From NCBI RefSeq assembly GCF_019933235.1, contig NZ_CP082945.1, positions 6,547,501 through 6,611,500 of the forward strand: 64,000 nt of DNA, given 5' to 3'. Source of the DNA: Streptomyces angustmyceticus (GTDB taxonomy: Bacteria > Actinomycetota > Actinomycetes > Streptomycetales > Streptomycetaceae). Positions 50,837-59,657 of this stretch are shown here, in pieces. The notes under the pieces are model-generated. The model was not told the DNA's origin. It was given only the letters and a program-made list of their open reading frames with translations, and did not search any database. The translations under genes were made by a program, and so were the position numbers. Every line of letters begins with the position of its first letter. The first letter of the stretch is position 1.

Positions 50837-51211
50837 ATGGGTGAAATGTCCGCGAAGAACGCGCTCCGGGTGCGCCGGGTCTACGAGACGCCGGAGCCGG
50901 CGGACGGGGCGCGGGTGCTGGTCGACCGGCTGTGGCCGCGCGGGCTGTCCAAGGCCGACGCGCGGCTCACCGAGTGGTGCAAGGACGTGGCGCCGTCGTC
51001 GGAGCTGCGGCGCTGGTTCCATCACGAGGGGCCGAAGTTCGCGGAGTTCGCCGAGCGGTATCGCGAGGAACTGGCGCGCGAGGCGGCCCGGCCGGCGCTG
51101 GAGGGGCTGCGGGAGCGGGCGGGGCAGGGGCCGCTGACGCTGCTGACGGCCGCGAAGGACGTGTCCGTGAGCCATGTGAACGTCCTGATCGAGGTGCTCC
51201 GGGAGGGGTGA
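50837..51211 (+). CDS. DUF488 protein
   Basis: A 124-residue protein with the DUF488 core RRVYETPEPADGARVLVDRLWPRGLSKADARL and WCKDVAPSSELRRWFHHEGPKFAEFAERY, ending LTLLTAAKDVSVSHVNVLIEVL. The role is unknown; the family has been linked to metal or stress responses without proof. ATG 50837 (MGEMSAKN) lies just past GGGGTT; ATG 50846 is an alternative. It sits between tRNA-Pro and argG. Confidence 0.88.
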   Translation: MGEMSAKNALRVRRVYETPEPADGARVLVDRLWPRGLSKADARLTEWCKDVAPSSELRRWFHHEGPKFAEFAERYREELAREAARPALEGLRERAGQGPLTLLTAAKDVSVSHVNVLIEVLREG

Positions 51212-51266
51212 GGGGGCGTCGTGCCACGCCGGTGACACGCCGCTGACCTGCACGTTCGTCGATGCG

Positions 51267-51316
51267 TTGACGAAACATACGGTGGAGTGCATACTTATAC
51301 CCATCAGCGTATGCAC
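51267..51316 (+). promoter_or_regulatory. argG promoter with overlapping ARG box
   Basis: TTGACG (51267-51272), 17 bases, then CATACT (51290-51295). GTGCATAC (51287-51294) and its complement GTATGCAC (51309-51316) form an inverted repeat centred just downstream of the -10, overlapping it. AT-rich TTATACC lies between. This is the form of ArgR sites, so binding would block polymerase. Confidence 0.75.
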
Positions 51317-51331
51317 CGTAAGGAGAAACCC

Positions 51332-52525
51332 GTGACCGAGCGCGTCGTACTCGCCTACTCGGGCGGCCTGGACACCTCCGTCTGTATCGGCTGGATCGCC
51401 GAGGAGACGGGCGCCGAGGTCATCGCCGTTGCCGTGGACGTCGGCCAGGGCGGCGAGGACCTGGACGTCATCCGCAAGCGTGCGCTCGACTGCGGTGCGG
51501 TCGAGGCCGAGGTCGCGGACGCCAAGGACGAGTTCGCCGACGAGTACTGCCTCCCGGCGATCAAGGCCAACGCCCTGTACATGGACCGCTACCCGCTGGT
51601 CTCCGCGCTCTCCCGGCCGACCATCGTCAAGCACCTGGTCGCCGCCGCGAAGAAGCACGGCGCCACCACCGTCGCCCACGGCTGCACCGGCAAGGGCAAC
51701 GACCAGGTCCGCTTCGAGGCCGGCATCTCCTCCCTCGCCCCCGACCTGAAGTGCATCGCCCCGGTCCGCGACTACGCGATGACCCGGGACAAGGCGATCG
51801 CGTTCTGCGAGGAGAAGAACCTCCCGATCGCGACCACCAAGAAGTCGCCGTACTCCATCGACCAGAACGTCTTCGGGCGGGCCGTGGAGACCGGCTTCCT
51901 GGAGGACATCTGGAACGCGCCGATCGAGGACGTGTACGAGTACACCGAGAACCCGGCCGTCCAGCGGGAGGCCGACGAGGTCGTCATCACCTTCAAGGAA
52001 GGCGTCCCGGTCGCCCTCGACGGCAAGCCCGTCACCGTCCTGCAGGCCATCCAGCAGCTCAACGAGCGGGCCGGCGGCCAGGGCATCGGCCGGATCGACA
52101 TGGTCGAGGACCGGCTGGTCGGCATCAAGTCCCGTGAGGTCTACGAGGCGCCCGGCGCCATCGCGCTGATCACCGCGCACCAGGAGCTGGAGAACGTCAC
52201 CGTCGAGCGCGAACTGGCCCGCTACAAGCGGCAGGTCGAGCAGCGCTGGGGCGAGCTGGTCTACGACGGCCTGTGGTTCTCGCCGCTCAAGCGCGCCCTG
52301 GACGGCTTCATCGACGAGGCCAACCAGGCCGTGTCCGGCGACATCCGGATGACCCTGCACGGCGGCCGCGCGGTGGTCACCGGCCGGAAGTCCGACCAGT
52401 CGCTGTACGACTTCAACCTCGCGACGTACGACACCGGCGACACCTTCGACCAGTCGCTCTCGAAGGGCTTCATCGAGCTCTTCGGGATGTCGAGCAAGAT
52501 CGCGGCCAAGCGCGACCTGGCCTGA
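51332..52525 (+). CDS. argG: Argininosuccinate synthase
   Basis: A 397-residue ATP-dependent ligase joining citrulline and aspartate. The PP-loop VLAYSGGLDTSVCIGW is at about 6-21; HGCTGKGNDQVRFE, the KSPYSIDQNVFGRAVE and DTFDQSLSKGFIELFGM segments complete the family pattern. GTG 51332 follows AAGGAG; an upstream ATG in frame is part of the ARG-box leader. Expressed from its own ArgR-type promoter and followed by argH 146 bases later. Confidence 0.96.
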   Translation: MTERVVLAYSGGLDTSVCIGWIAEETGAEVIAVAVDVGQGGEDLDVIRKRALDCGAVEAEVADAKDEFADEYCLPAIKANALYMDRYPLVSALSRPTIVKHLVAAAKKHGATTVAHGCTGKGNDQVRFEAGISSLAPDLKCIAPVRDYAMTRDKAIAFCEEKNLPIATTKKSPYSIDQNVFGRAVETGFLEDIWNAPIEDVYEYTENPAVQREADEVVITFKEGVPVALDGKPVTVLQAIQQLNERAGGQGIGRIDMVEDRLVGIKSREVYEAPGAIALITAHQELENVTVERELARYKRQVEQRWGELVYDGLWFSPLKRALDGFIDEANQAVSGDIRMTLHGGRAVVTGRKSDQSLYDFNLATYDTGDTFDQSLSKGFIELFGMSSKIAAKRDLA

Positions 52526-52671
52526 GCCGGCTCGTTACCCACGTACACAGCCGCCTCCCCGCCCCCGCCGTGGGGCGAGGCGCCCCTTGGTCCGCACGGC
52601 CCCGGGGGAGGCGGCAGAGGGGCCCGGGGGCCGTCCCCGGGTGCCCGTCGCAGCAGCCTTGAGGAGCAGCA

Positions 52672-54114
52672 GTGAGCAGCAACAGCGGTGACGTCCGGCT
52701 CTGGGGCGGCCGTTTCGCCGACGGTCCGGCCGAGGCGCTGGCCCAGCTGTCGGCGTCGGTCCACTTCGACTGGCGGCTGGCCCCGTACGACATCGCCGGC
52801 TCCCGTGCGCACGCCCGGGTGCTGCACAAGGCCGGGCTGCTCACCGAGGACGAGCTGACCCGCATGCTCGCCGGGCTCGACCAGCTCGCCGCGGACGTCG
52901 CCGACGGCTCGTTCACCGGCACCATCGCCGACGAGGACGTGCACACCGCCCTGGAGCGCGGGCTGCTGGAGCGGCTCGGCCCCGACCTCGGCGGCAAGCT
53001 GCGGGCCGGCCGGTCGCGCAACGACCAGGTCGCCACGCTCTTCCGGATGTACCTGCGCGACCACGCCCGGATCATCGGCGGGCTGATCGCCGAGCTCCAG
53101 GAGGCGCTGGTCTCGCTCGCCGAGACCCACCCGGACGTCGCGATGCCGGGCCGCACCCACCTCCAGCACGCGCAGCCGGTGCTCTTCGCCCACCATGTGC
53201 TGGCGCACGTCCAGTCGCTGTCCCGGGACGCGGAGCGGCTGCGGCAGTGGGACGAGCGCACCGCCGTCTCCCCGTACGGCTCGGGCGCGCTGGCCGGCTC
53301 CTCGCTCGGCCTCGACCCGGAGGCGGTCGCCGCCGACCTCGGCTTCGAGCACGGCTCGTCCGGCAACTCCATCGACGGCACGGCCTCGCGTGACTTCGTC
53401 GCCGAGTTCGCCTTCATCACGGCGATGATCGGGGTCAACCTCTCCCGGATCGCCGAGGAGGTCATCCTCTGGAACACGAAGGAGTTCTCCTTCGTCACGC
53501 TCCACGACGCCTTCTCGACCGGCTCCTCGATCATGCCGCAGAAGAAGAACCCGGACATCGCGGAGCTGGCGCGGGGCAAGTCCGGCCGCCTCATCGGCAA
53601 CCTGACCGGACTGCTGGCGACGCTCAAGGCGCTGCCGCTGGCCTACAACCGTGACCTCCAGGAGGACAAGGAGCCGGTCTTCGACTCCTGCGACCAACTG
53701 GAGGTGCTGCTCCCGGCGTTCACCGGCATGATGGCCACGCTGACCGTCAACCGCGAGCGGATGGAGGAGCTGGCCCCGGCCGGGTTCTCGCTGGCCACCG
53801 ACATCGCGGAGTGGCTGGTCAAGCAGGGCGTGCCGTTCCGGGTGGCGCACGAGGTCGCGGGCGAGTGCGTCAAGGAGTGCGAGGCGCACGGCATCGAGCT
53901 GGACCAGCTCACCGACGAGCAGTTCGCCAAGATCTCCCCGCATCTGACCCCCGAGGTCCGCGGCGTCCTCAACGTCCCCGGTGCGCTCGCCTCGCGCAGC
54001 GGCCGCGGCGGCACCGCCCCCTCCGCGGTGGCCGTCCAGCTCGCCGAGGTGCGGGCGGACCTGGTCGTGCAGCAGGAGTGGGCGACGGCCAAGAAGACCA
54101 CCGAGCTGACCTAG
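52672..54114 (+). CDS. argH: Argininosuccinate lyase
   Basis: The last enzyme of arginine synthesis, 480 residues, fumarase/ASL superfamily. Signatures: GRSRNDQVATLFRMYLRD (about 111-128), GRTHLQHAQPVLFAHH (about 161-176) and the signature loop GSSIMPQKKNPDIAEL (about 284-299), with the catalytic Ser in SSIMPQKKN. Length is standard. GTG 52672 has a GAGGAG site. Closed by a 22-bp hairpin. Confidence 0.97.
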   Translation: MSSNSGDVRLWGGRFADGPAEALAQLSASVHFDWRLAPYDIAGSRAHARVLHKAGLLTEDELTRMLAGLDQLAADVADGSFTGTIADEDVHTALERGLLERLGPDLGGKLRAGRSRNDQVATLFRMYLRDHARIIGGLIAELQEALVSLAETHPDVAMPGRTHLQHAQPVLFAHHVLAHVQSLSRDAERLRQWDERTAVSPYGSGALAGSSLGLDPEAVAADLGFEHGSSGNSIDGTASRDFVAEFAFITAMIGVNLSRIAEEVILWNTKEFSFVTLHDAFSTGSSIMPQKKNPDIAELARGKSGRLIGNLTGLLATLKALPLAYNRDLQEDKEPVFDSCDQLEVLLPAFTGMMATLTVNRERMEELAPAGFSLATDIAEWLVKQGVPFRVAHEVAGECVKECEAHGIELDQLTDEQFAKISPHLTPEVRGVLNVPGALASRSGRGGTAPSAVAVQLAEVRADLVVQQEWATAKKTTELT

Positions 54115-54126
54115 TCGGCAGCGCTT

Positions 54127-54173
54127 CACGACGGCGGCCCGCCCCCGGTTTCCGGGGGCGGGCCGCCGTCGTG
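54127..54173 (+). terminator. Terminator after argH
   Basis: A perfect 22-bp stem (54127-54148 with 54152-54173) and a TTT loop, 12 bases after the argH stop. Confidence 0.85.
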
Positions 54174-54190
54174 CGTGCGGGGCGTCCGTG

Positions 54191-54230
54191 ATGAGACATG
54201 AGTGTCTCATTCGGGTACTGTGTGTCTCAT
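54191..54230 (+). promoter_or_regulatory. Operator and leaderless promoter of the TetR-MFS operon
   Basis: ATGAGACATGAGTGTCTCAT (54191-54210) is a palindrome of two 8-base arms. A further half-site TGTCTCAT occupies 54223-54230 and runs into the start codon. TACTGT (54216-54221) is a -10 box seven bases before the ATG, so the mRNA should begin at or near the start codon. Probably the autoregulatory site of the TetR protein. Confidence 0.7.
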
Positions 54231-54780
54231 GGCCGTGGACCGTGAACGGGTACTCAAGGAAGCCGCCGCGCTGCTCACGCGCCGGGCGTCGACGCCGATG
54301 GACGAGATCGCCCGCGCCGCCGGCATCAGCCGCGCGACCCTGCACCGGCACTTCGCCGGACGGGACGCCCTGATCCGGGCGCTGGAGGAGCACGGCATCG
54401 CGCAGTTCGTCCAGGCGATGGACGCGGCGCGGCTGGAGGAGGGCGACGCCGCCTCGGCGCTGCGCCGGCTGGTCGCCGAGGCCGAGCCGGTCGCCGCCGT
54501 GCTCGCCTTCCTCTTCACCGAGAACCAGCTCTTCGAGGACGGCGAGATCAACGCCGGCTGGGCGGAGCTGGACGCCCGGATCGCCGCCCTGTTCCGCCGC
54601 GGCCAGGAAGAGGGCGACTTCCGGATCGACCTGAGCGCCGCTTGGCTCACCGAAGCCTTCTACGGCCTGATCGGCGCGGGCGCCTACGCCGTCCACGAAG
54701 GACGGGTCGCCCGCAACGACCTCACCCACTCGATTGCCGAGCTGCTGCTCGGCGGCATCCGACGGAGCATGGAGAAATGA
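54229..54780 (+). CDS. TetR-family repressor
   Basis: A 183-residue regulator. The HTH spans about 5-50 (RVLKEAAALLTRRASTPMDEIARAAGISRATLHRHFAGRDALIRAL); the C-terminal helical domain includes AVLAFLFTENQLFEDGEINAGWAELD. ATG 54229 (MAVDRERV) is preceded by an operator half-site and fits a leaderless transcript. The downstream exporter begins within its stop codon (ATGA), so it likely represses a drug-efflux operon including itself. Confidence 0.9.
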   Translation: MAVDRERVLKEAAALLTRRASTPMDEIARAAGISRATLHRHFAGRDALIRALEEHGIAQFVQAMDAARLEEGDAASALRRLVAEAEPVAAVLAFLFTENQLFEDGEINAGWAELDARIAALFRRGQEEGDFRIDLSAAWLTEAFYGLIGAGAYAVHEGRVARNDLTHSIAELLLGGIRRSMEK

Positions 54781-56411
54781 CCGAGACCATAGCGTCAGAA
54801 CCGGCCGGTTCGGCTCATGTGGACGACCAGCCCCGGCCGGGCCGCTGGCTCGCGCTGGCCGTCCTCGTCCTCGCCGTCCTGCTGGTCGGCGTCGACGCCA
54901 CGGTCCTCGGCCTCGCCACCCCGTTCCTCAGCGAGGACCTCCGGCCGTCCGGGACGCAGCTGCTGTGGATCGGTGACATCTACTCCTTCGTCATCGCCGG
55001 CCTGCTGGTCTCCATGGGCAGCCTCGGCGACCGCATCGGCCGCAAGAAGCTGCTGCTGATCGGCTCCGTCGGCTTCGGCGCGATGTCGGTGCTCGCCGCG
55101 TACGCCACCACCCCCGAGATGATGATCGCCGCCCGTGCGCTGCAGGGCGTGGCCGGCGCCACGCTGATGCCGGCCACCCTGGCGCTGATCCGCAACCTCT
55201 TCCACGACCCCAGGGAACGCAGCCTGGCCATCGGCATCTGGGGCGCGATGGCCTCGGCCGGCATGGCCGTCGGACCGGTCCTCGGCGGGTTCCTGCTGGG
55301 GCACTTCTGGTGGGGGTCGGTCTTCCTGATCAACCTGCCGGTGATGGCGCTGCTGGTGGCCGTCGGCGCCCGGGTCATCCCGGAGTCCCGCAACCCGGAC
55401 CCCGGTCCCTGGGACATCCCCAGCGTGCTGCTGGCCCTGGTGGGCATCGTCGCCGTCGTCTACGCCATCAAGGAAGCGGCGGTGGAGGGTTACCGCTGGG
55501 ACATCGCGCTGGCGGCCGTCATCGGGGTGCTCGCGCTGTTCGTCTTCGTCCGCCGGCAGCTCACCCTGGCCTCGCCGCTGCTGAACATGAAGCTCTTTTC
55601 GCACCGCGGCTTCTCCGGGGCGGTGCTCGCCGATCTGCTGACCATCCTCGGGCTGTCCGGCCTGGTCTTCTTCCTCTCCCAGTTCCTGCAGATGGTGCAG
55701 CTGCGCTCGCCGCTGAACGCCGGGCTCACCGAACTCCCGGCCGCGATCGGCGCGGTGGGCGCCGGCCTGGCCGCCGGCTGGGTCGCCCGGAGGCTGTCCG
55801 TACGGATCGTGGTGGCCGGCGGCCTCGCCGTGGTCGGGCTCTCGCTGGTCGGCTGCACCACCCTGCACGCCGACACCGGCACCGCAGCGCTGTGCCTCAT
55901 CCTCTTCGTGGTCGGCGTCGGCGCCGGCTTCTCCTTCACCGTCACCGCCGATGTGATCCTCTCCAGCGTCCCCAAGGAGGAGGCCGGCGCCGCCTCCGCG
56001 GTCTCCGAGACCGCCTACGAACTCGGCGCCGCCCTCGGCATCGCCCTGCTGGGCTCCATCGTCACCAGCATCTACCGGGGCTTCACCACACCGCTCGGCG
56101 TCCCCGGACCGACCGCCGACGCCGCCCGCGAATCGCTCGGCGGCGCCTTCGAGGCGGCCCGCCACCTCCCCGCCGACCAGGCCGCGGCGCTGGTGAAGGC
56201 CGCGCAGGACTCCTTCGTCGCCGGGGTGGACGTCGCGGCCGGGGTGGGCGCGGCGGTCCTGCTGGCCGCCGCGGTGGCCGCCTGGTTCCTGCTGCGCGGC
56301 CAGGAGCTGGCGAACAGCCCGGCCCCGTCCGCCCCCGCGCTCGCCGCGTCCGGCCGCGAGCCGGGCCGCGGCTCCGGCTCCGCGGCCGCAGGACAGGCAC
56401 AGCGTCCGTGA
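54777..56411 (+). CDS. MFS drug exporter, DHA2 type with 14 helices
   Basis: A 544-residue proton antiporter. Helix 1 carries LLVGVDATVLGLATPFLSEDL, followed by motif A GSLGDRIGRKKLLLIG and motif C AGMAVGPVLGGFLLGHFWWGSVFLINLPV. Fourteen predicted helices and a 40-residue extramembrane loop (about 435-475, PLGVPGPTADAARESLGG) match the QacA/SmvA/EmrB group that exports cationic drugs and dyes. The C-terminus is Pro/Ala/Gly-rich. Coupled to the TetR gene by ATGA. Substrate inferred only by family. Confidence 0.92.
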   Translation: MTETIASEPAGSAHVDDQPRPGRWLALAVLVLAVLLVGVDATVLGLATPFLSEDLRPSGTQLLWIGDIYSFVIAGLLVSMGSLGDRIGRKKLLLIGSVGFGAMSVLAAYATTPEMMIAARALQGVAGATLMPATLALIRNLFHDPRERSLAIGIWGAMASAGMAVGPVLGGFLLGHFWWGSVFLINLPVMALLVAVGARVIPESRNPDPGPWDIPSVLLALVGIVAVVYAIKEAAVEGYRWDIALAAVIGVLALFVFVRRQLTLASPLLNMKLFSHRGFSGAVLADLLTILGLSGLVFFLSQFLQMVQLRSPLNAGLTELPAAIGAVGAGLAAGWVARRLSVRIVVAGGLAVVGLSLVGCTTLHADTGTAALCLILFVVGVGAGFSFTVTADVILSSVPKEEAGAASAVSETAYELGAALGIALLGSIVTSIYRGFTTPLGVPGPTADAARESLGGAFEAARHLPADQAAALVKAAQDSFVAGVDVAAGVGAAVLLAAAVAAWFLLRGQELANSPAPSAPALAASGREPGRGSGSAAAGQAQRP

Positions 56412-56458
56412 CGCCGTAGGCCCCGCGTCCGCTCCGCCGGACGGCGGGCCCTGACCGC

Positions 56459-56527
56459 CCCCCAGGGCGTGTCTGGTGGATCGGGGTGCCCCGCACCCGC
56501 CATGATCCACGGGACACGCCCTGGGGG
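56459..56527. repeat. 69-base imperfect palindrome, MITE- or REP-like
   Basis: CCCCCAGGGCGTGTC (56459-56473) pairs with its exact complement at 56513-56527; an inner GTGGATC/GATCCAC (56476-56482 with 56504-56510) and a central GGGTGC/GCACCC complete a long hairpin. It starts 47 bases after the exporter stop. GGGCGTGTC ends are familiar from Streptomyces IS5-type terminal repeats and scattered repeats; only one copy is in this window. Confidence 0.6.
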
Positions 56528-56640
56528 CGACTGTCCCTCGCCCGTTCACGCCCGGTACGTGTGCTGGTGACCGGCCGTCCCGTGCGGCCCGTTTGACTCT
56601 CCCGTCGTCCCCCTACGGACGGCCACAGGAGAGTGACGCA

Positions 56641-58611
56641 GTGCGCGACATCGGACGACGCTCCTTCTTCACCGCCGCGGGGGCCCTCGCCACCGCGAGC
56701 GCCATCGGCAGCAACGCCTACGCCACCGGCCACGCCCGCGACGCGGCCACCGCCGACGAATACGTCGACGTCCAGCTCCTCAACATCACCGATCTGCACG
56801 GCTATCTGCAGGGTGCCCCGGGCGCCAACTCCGTCATCACCGGCGCCGGCGGCAAGAAGTACACCGTGGGCGGCGTCGCCTATATGGCCGCCCACCTGGA
56901 ACGGCTCAGAGACGGCCGCGACAACTCGCTGTTCTTCGCCCCCGGCGACCTCTTCTCCGGCTGGGAGTTCGACGCCTCCTCCTTCGCCGACGAGCCCACC
57001 ATCGAGGCGCTCAACGCCATGGGCCTGGACTTCGCCTCGGCCGGCAACCACGAGTTCGACAAGTCGGCGACCTTCCTGACCTCGCACATGGGCGACGGCG
57101 ACGCCTATCCGGTCGTCGGCCGGGACGACGACTTCAAGGACTCCACCGGACGCCGCTTCGAGGGCGCGAAGTTCCCCTACTACAGCGCCAACATGGTCTG
57201 GAACGCGACCGGCGAGACCGTACTGGCGCCGTACAACATCGAGTACGTGAACGCCGGCCGCGGCCGCCGGCTGGCGATCGGCTTCATCCACCTGACCGCG
57301 ATCGGCACCGAGTCCTTCCCCGGCTCCTACCAGCCGGGGCTGCGCACCCTGGACGAGCTGGAGACCGCCAACCGCTGCGCCGCCGAACTCAAGTCGCGCG
57401 GCGTCCACGCGATCGTGCTCAGCATGCACGACGGCGCTGTGGCCGGCAGCGACTTCAACAGCGGCAAGAACCCCTCGGGGCCCGCCTACGAACTGGCGCT
57501 GCGGGCCTCGCCCGACATCGACGCCATCGTCACCGGCCACTGGCACTGCGCCTTCACCATGATGCTGCCCGACCCCAACGGCGACCCGCGCCCCTTCGTC
57601 GAGGCGGGCTGCTACGGCCAGCTCATCAACGAGATCAACCTGCGCCTCGACCCGGACACCGGAGCGGTGGTCCGGGAGCTGACCACCTCCACCAACCACC
57701 CCAACACCCGCGATGTGACGCCGGACAAGGAGCTGCGCGAGATCGCCGGCTACTGGGCCGACTACGCCTCCCGGCGCGCCCGCAGCAAGATCGGCACCCA
57801 GACCGCCTCCTTCACCCGGCGGCGCAACGCGCTGGGGGAGTCCACCATGGGCAACCTCGTCGCCGACTGGGCCCTGTGGGCGGGCCGGCAGCCGCACGGC
57901 CCGATGGACGACCCCGCCGACCACCCCAACACCCCCGCCGACCTCGCCGTGATCGCGGTCGCGCCGCGCGTCGGCCAGGCCGTGATCGCCGGCGACCTGA
58001 TCCGCGACCAGGAGACGGACGGCACCGTCACCTTCGCGCAGGCCTGGAACTCCGTGGGCTTCGGCGACCCGATCCTGACCGTCACCGTCACCGGCCGGCA
58101 GATCCACGACGCCCTGGAGGAGCAGTGGGCGCCGATCGCCGGCGGCGGCCTCGGCTTCTCCCCGCTGGCCGTCTCCGGCAACGTCCGCTACACCTTCGAC
58201 GCCGCGGGGCCGGTCGGCCGGCGGATCGACCCGGCCGACGTCTTCATCGACGGCCGCGCGCTCAGCCTCACCCGCAGCTACCGCCTCGCCGCCCCCTCGT
58301 ACACCCTCATCAACCAGGACGGCTTCAGCGCCTTCACCGGCTTCACCGCACCGGTCCGGCACACCCGCGACTTCGAGAGCTTCATCGCCTACGTCCGCAC
58401 CGAGAAGCAGCTGAAGCCCGCCCCGTTGGACCGGGTGCGGGCCAAGAACGCGGGGGTGCCCGGCGCCCGGACCGGAACCGTCACCCAGCGCCGGCAGCTC
58501 CTGCGGGCCGGGAGCGCCCTGGTGCCGCGGCCCGAGGTGGCGCTGCGCACGGCGCTGACCGGCGGCGCCGAGGGCCAGCGCGCGCCCGGCGGATTCCGGG
58601 TGCCCTGCTGA
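56641..58611 (+). CDS. Tat-exported bifunctional UDP-sugar hydrolase/5'-nucleotidase
   Basis: A 656-residue secreted phosphoesterase. A Tat signal (IGRRSFFTAAGALATASAIG) is cleaved near residue 32. The metallophosphoesterase domain (about 40-340) has NITDLHG (Asp-x-His), GDLFSG, AGNHEFD and later VTGHWHC metal motifs. The 5'-nucleotidase C-terminal domain (about 370-560) includes ESTMGNLVADWALW and FAQAWNSVGFGDPILTVTVTGRQI. All metal residues are present. GTG 56641 follows CAGGAGAG. It should release phosphate from extracellular nucleotides, fitting the phosphate theme of the next genes. Confidence 0.93.
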   Translation: MRDIGRRSFFTAAGALATASAIGSNAYATGHARDAATADEYVDVQLLNITDLHGYLQGAPGANSVITGAGGKKYTVGGVAYMAAHLERLRDGRDNSLFFAPGDLFSGWEFDASSFADEPTIEALNAMGLDFASAGNHEFDKSATFLTSHMGDGDAYPVVGRDDDFKDSTGRRFEGAKFPYYSANMVWNATGETVLAPYNIEYVNAGRGRRLAIGFIHLTAIGTESFPGSYQPGLRTLDELETANRCAAELKSRGVHAIVLSMHDGAVAGSDFNSGKNPSGPAYELALRASPDIDAIVTGHWHCAFTMMLPDPNGDPRPFVEAGCYGQLINEINLRLDPDTGAVVRELTTSTNHPNTRDVTPDKELREIAGYWADYASRRARSKIGTQTASFTRRRNALGESTMGNLVADWALWAGRQPHGPMDDPADHPNTPADLAVIAVAPRVGQAVIAGDLIRDQETDGTVTFAQAWNSVGFGDPILTVTVTGRQIHDALEEQWAPIAGGGLGFSPLAVSGNVRYTFDAAGPVGRRIDPADVFIDGRALSLTRSYRLAAPSYTLINQDGFSAFTGFTAPVRHTRDFESFIAYVRTEKQLKPAPLDRVRAKNAGVPGARTGTVTQRRQLLRAGSALVPRPEVALRTALTGGAEGQRAPGGFRVPC

Positions 58612-58629
58612 CCGCACCGGCACACGACG

Positions 58630-58660
58630 CGGGCCCCGTCCGGAGAGCGGACGGGGCCCG
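58630..58660. terminator. Hairpin between convergent nucleotidase and plsC
   Basis: CGGGCCCCGTCCG (58630-58642) pairs with CGGACGGGGCCCG (58648-58660), 13 perfect pairs with a 5-base loop, between two convergent stop codons. Confidence 0.75.
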
Positions 58661-58681
58661 TGGCGTAGGGAGCGGGTGCGG

Positions 58682-59350
58682 TCAGGCGGCCCTGGCCTTG
58701 GTGGCGTAGATGTCGACGTACTCCTGGCCGGACAGCTCCATGACGTCGCTCATCACCTCGTCGGTGACGGCGCGCAGCACATAGCGGTCGCGGTCCATGC
58801 CGTCGTAGCGGGAGAAGTCCAGCGGCTCGCCGAAGCGCACCGTCACCGGCGCGATGTGCGGGCGGCCCTTGCCACCGGGCTGCACCTTGTCGGTGCCGAT
58901 CATCGCGAACGGGACGACGGGGGCGCCGGTCATCAGGGTGAGCCGGGCGATGCCCGTACGGCCGCGGTAGAGGCGGCCGTCGGGGGAGCGGGTGCCCTCG
59001 GGGTAGATGCCGAAGACGCTGCCCTCCTCCAGTACCCGGCGGCCGGTCATCAGCGCGGCGACCCCGCCGTGCCCGCCGTCCCGGTCCACCGGGATCATGC
59101 CGGCGCTGGTGAAGAACCAGGCCATCAGCCGGCCCTTGACGCCCTTGCCGGTGACGTACTCGTCCTTGCCGATGAAGTACACCGGGCGCTTGACCACCAG
59201 GCTCAGGAACAGCGAGTCGATGAAGGTGACGTGATTGCCGGCCAGGATCACCGGTCCGGTCGCCGGAATGCGCTCCATGCCCTCCACCTTCGGGCGGTAC
59301 AGGACACGCATGACGAATCCGAGAATCGCCTTCAGCACAATGCGGGACAA
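58682..59350 (-). CDS. 1-acyl-sn-glycerol-3-phosphate acyltransferase
   Basis: A 222-residue membrane-associated acyltransferase making phosphatidic acid. Motifs: the NHVTFIDSLFL block (NHx4D, about 39-49), MIPVDRDGG, and YPEGTRSPDGRLYRGRTG (motif III). The start is probably TTG 59350 (MSRIVLKAILGFVMRVLYRP), which has GGAGGG upstream and a hydrophobic N-terminal helix; a longer TTG start at 59413 is less conserved. The PHO-box-like repeats lie upstream, between it and the divergent glycerophosphodiesterase. Confidence 0.88.
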   Translation of the reverse strand: MSRIVLKAILGFVMRVLYRPKVEGMERIPATGPVILAGNHVTFIDSLFLSLVVKRPVYFIGKDEYVTGKGVKGRLMAWFFTSAGMIPVDRDGGHGGVAALMTGRRVLEEGSVFGIYPEGTRSPDGRLYRGRTGIARLTLMTGAPVVPFAMIGTDKVQPGGKGRPHIAPVTVRFGEPLDFSRYDGMDRDRYVLRAVTDEVMSDVMELSGQEYVDIYATKARAA

Positions 59351-59444
59351 CGGGCCCTCCGGGTCGCGACTGGTCAACGTCAAACGGGCGCAGAACTCTG
59401 CAGCCCAGGACAATACTCGCGGGTCACTCCCGCTCGCACGTCGG

Positions 59445-59488
59445 GTTCACGAGGTCGATACGCACAGTTGACCCGCGGTTGACGTGTG
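59445..59488. promoter_or_regulatory. PHO-box-like direct repeats (PhoP site candidate)
   Basis: Four consecutive 11-base units: GTTCACGAGGT (59445), CGATACGCACA (59456), GTTGACCCGCG (59467), GTTGACGTGTG (59478). Three of four start GTTSAC in exact 11-base register, the form of Streptomyces PhoP boxes. They lie between plsC and the glycerophosphodiesterase gene, 170 bases before the latter's start. Confidence 0.6.
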
Positions 59489-59657
59489 TTACCACCATGT
59501 TCCCCCCTGTGTCGGCGGCCGTCTCCCCGGCATGACCCGTCCGTGCTTACGATCGGCCCGGTTCCGTGGGCCGGTGTGCAACACGCCTGACCGCACACCG
59601 GAAAACACCCGGAAGCACCCGGAACACACCGATACACCTCGGACAAGGAGCGTGGGC

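Noticed and set aside
52261..54729. An 822-codon open frame opposite argG/argH
   Set aside because: Same shadow effect; both plus-strand genes have full motifs.
56083..58623. An 846-codon open frame opposite the 5'-nucleotidase gene
   Set aside because: Low-complexity Gly/Val/Arg/Ala product lying over a plus-strand gene with intact metal motifs.
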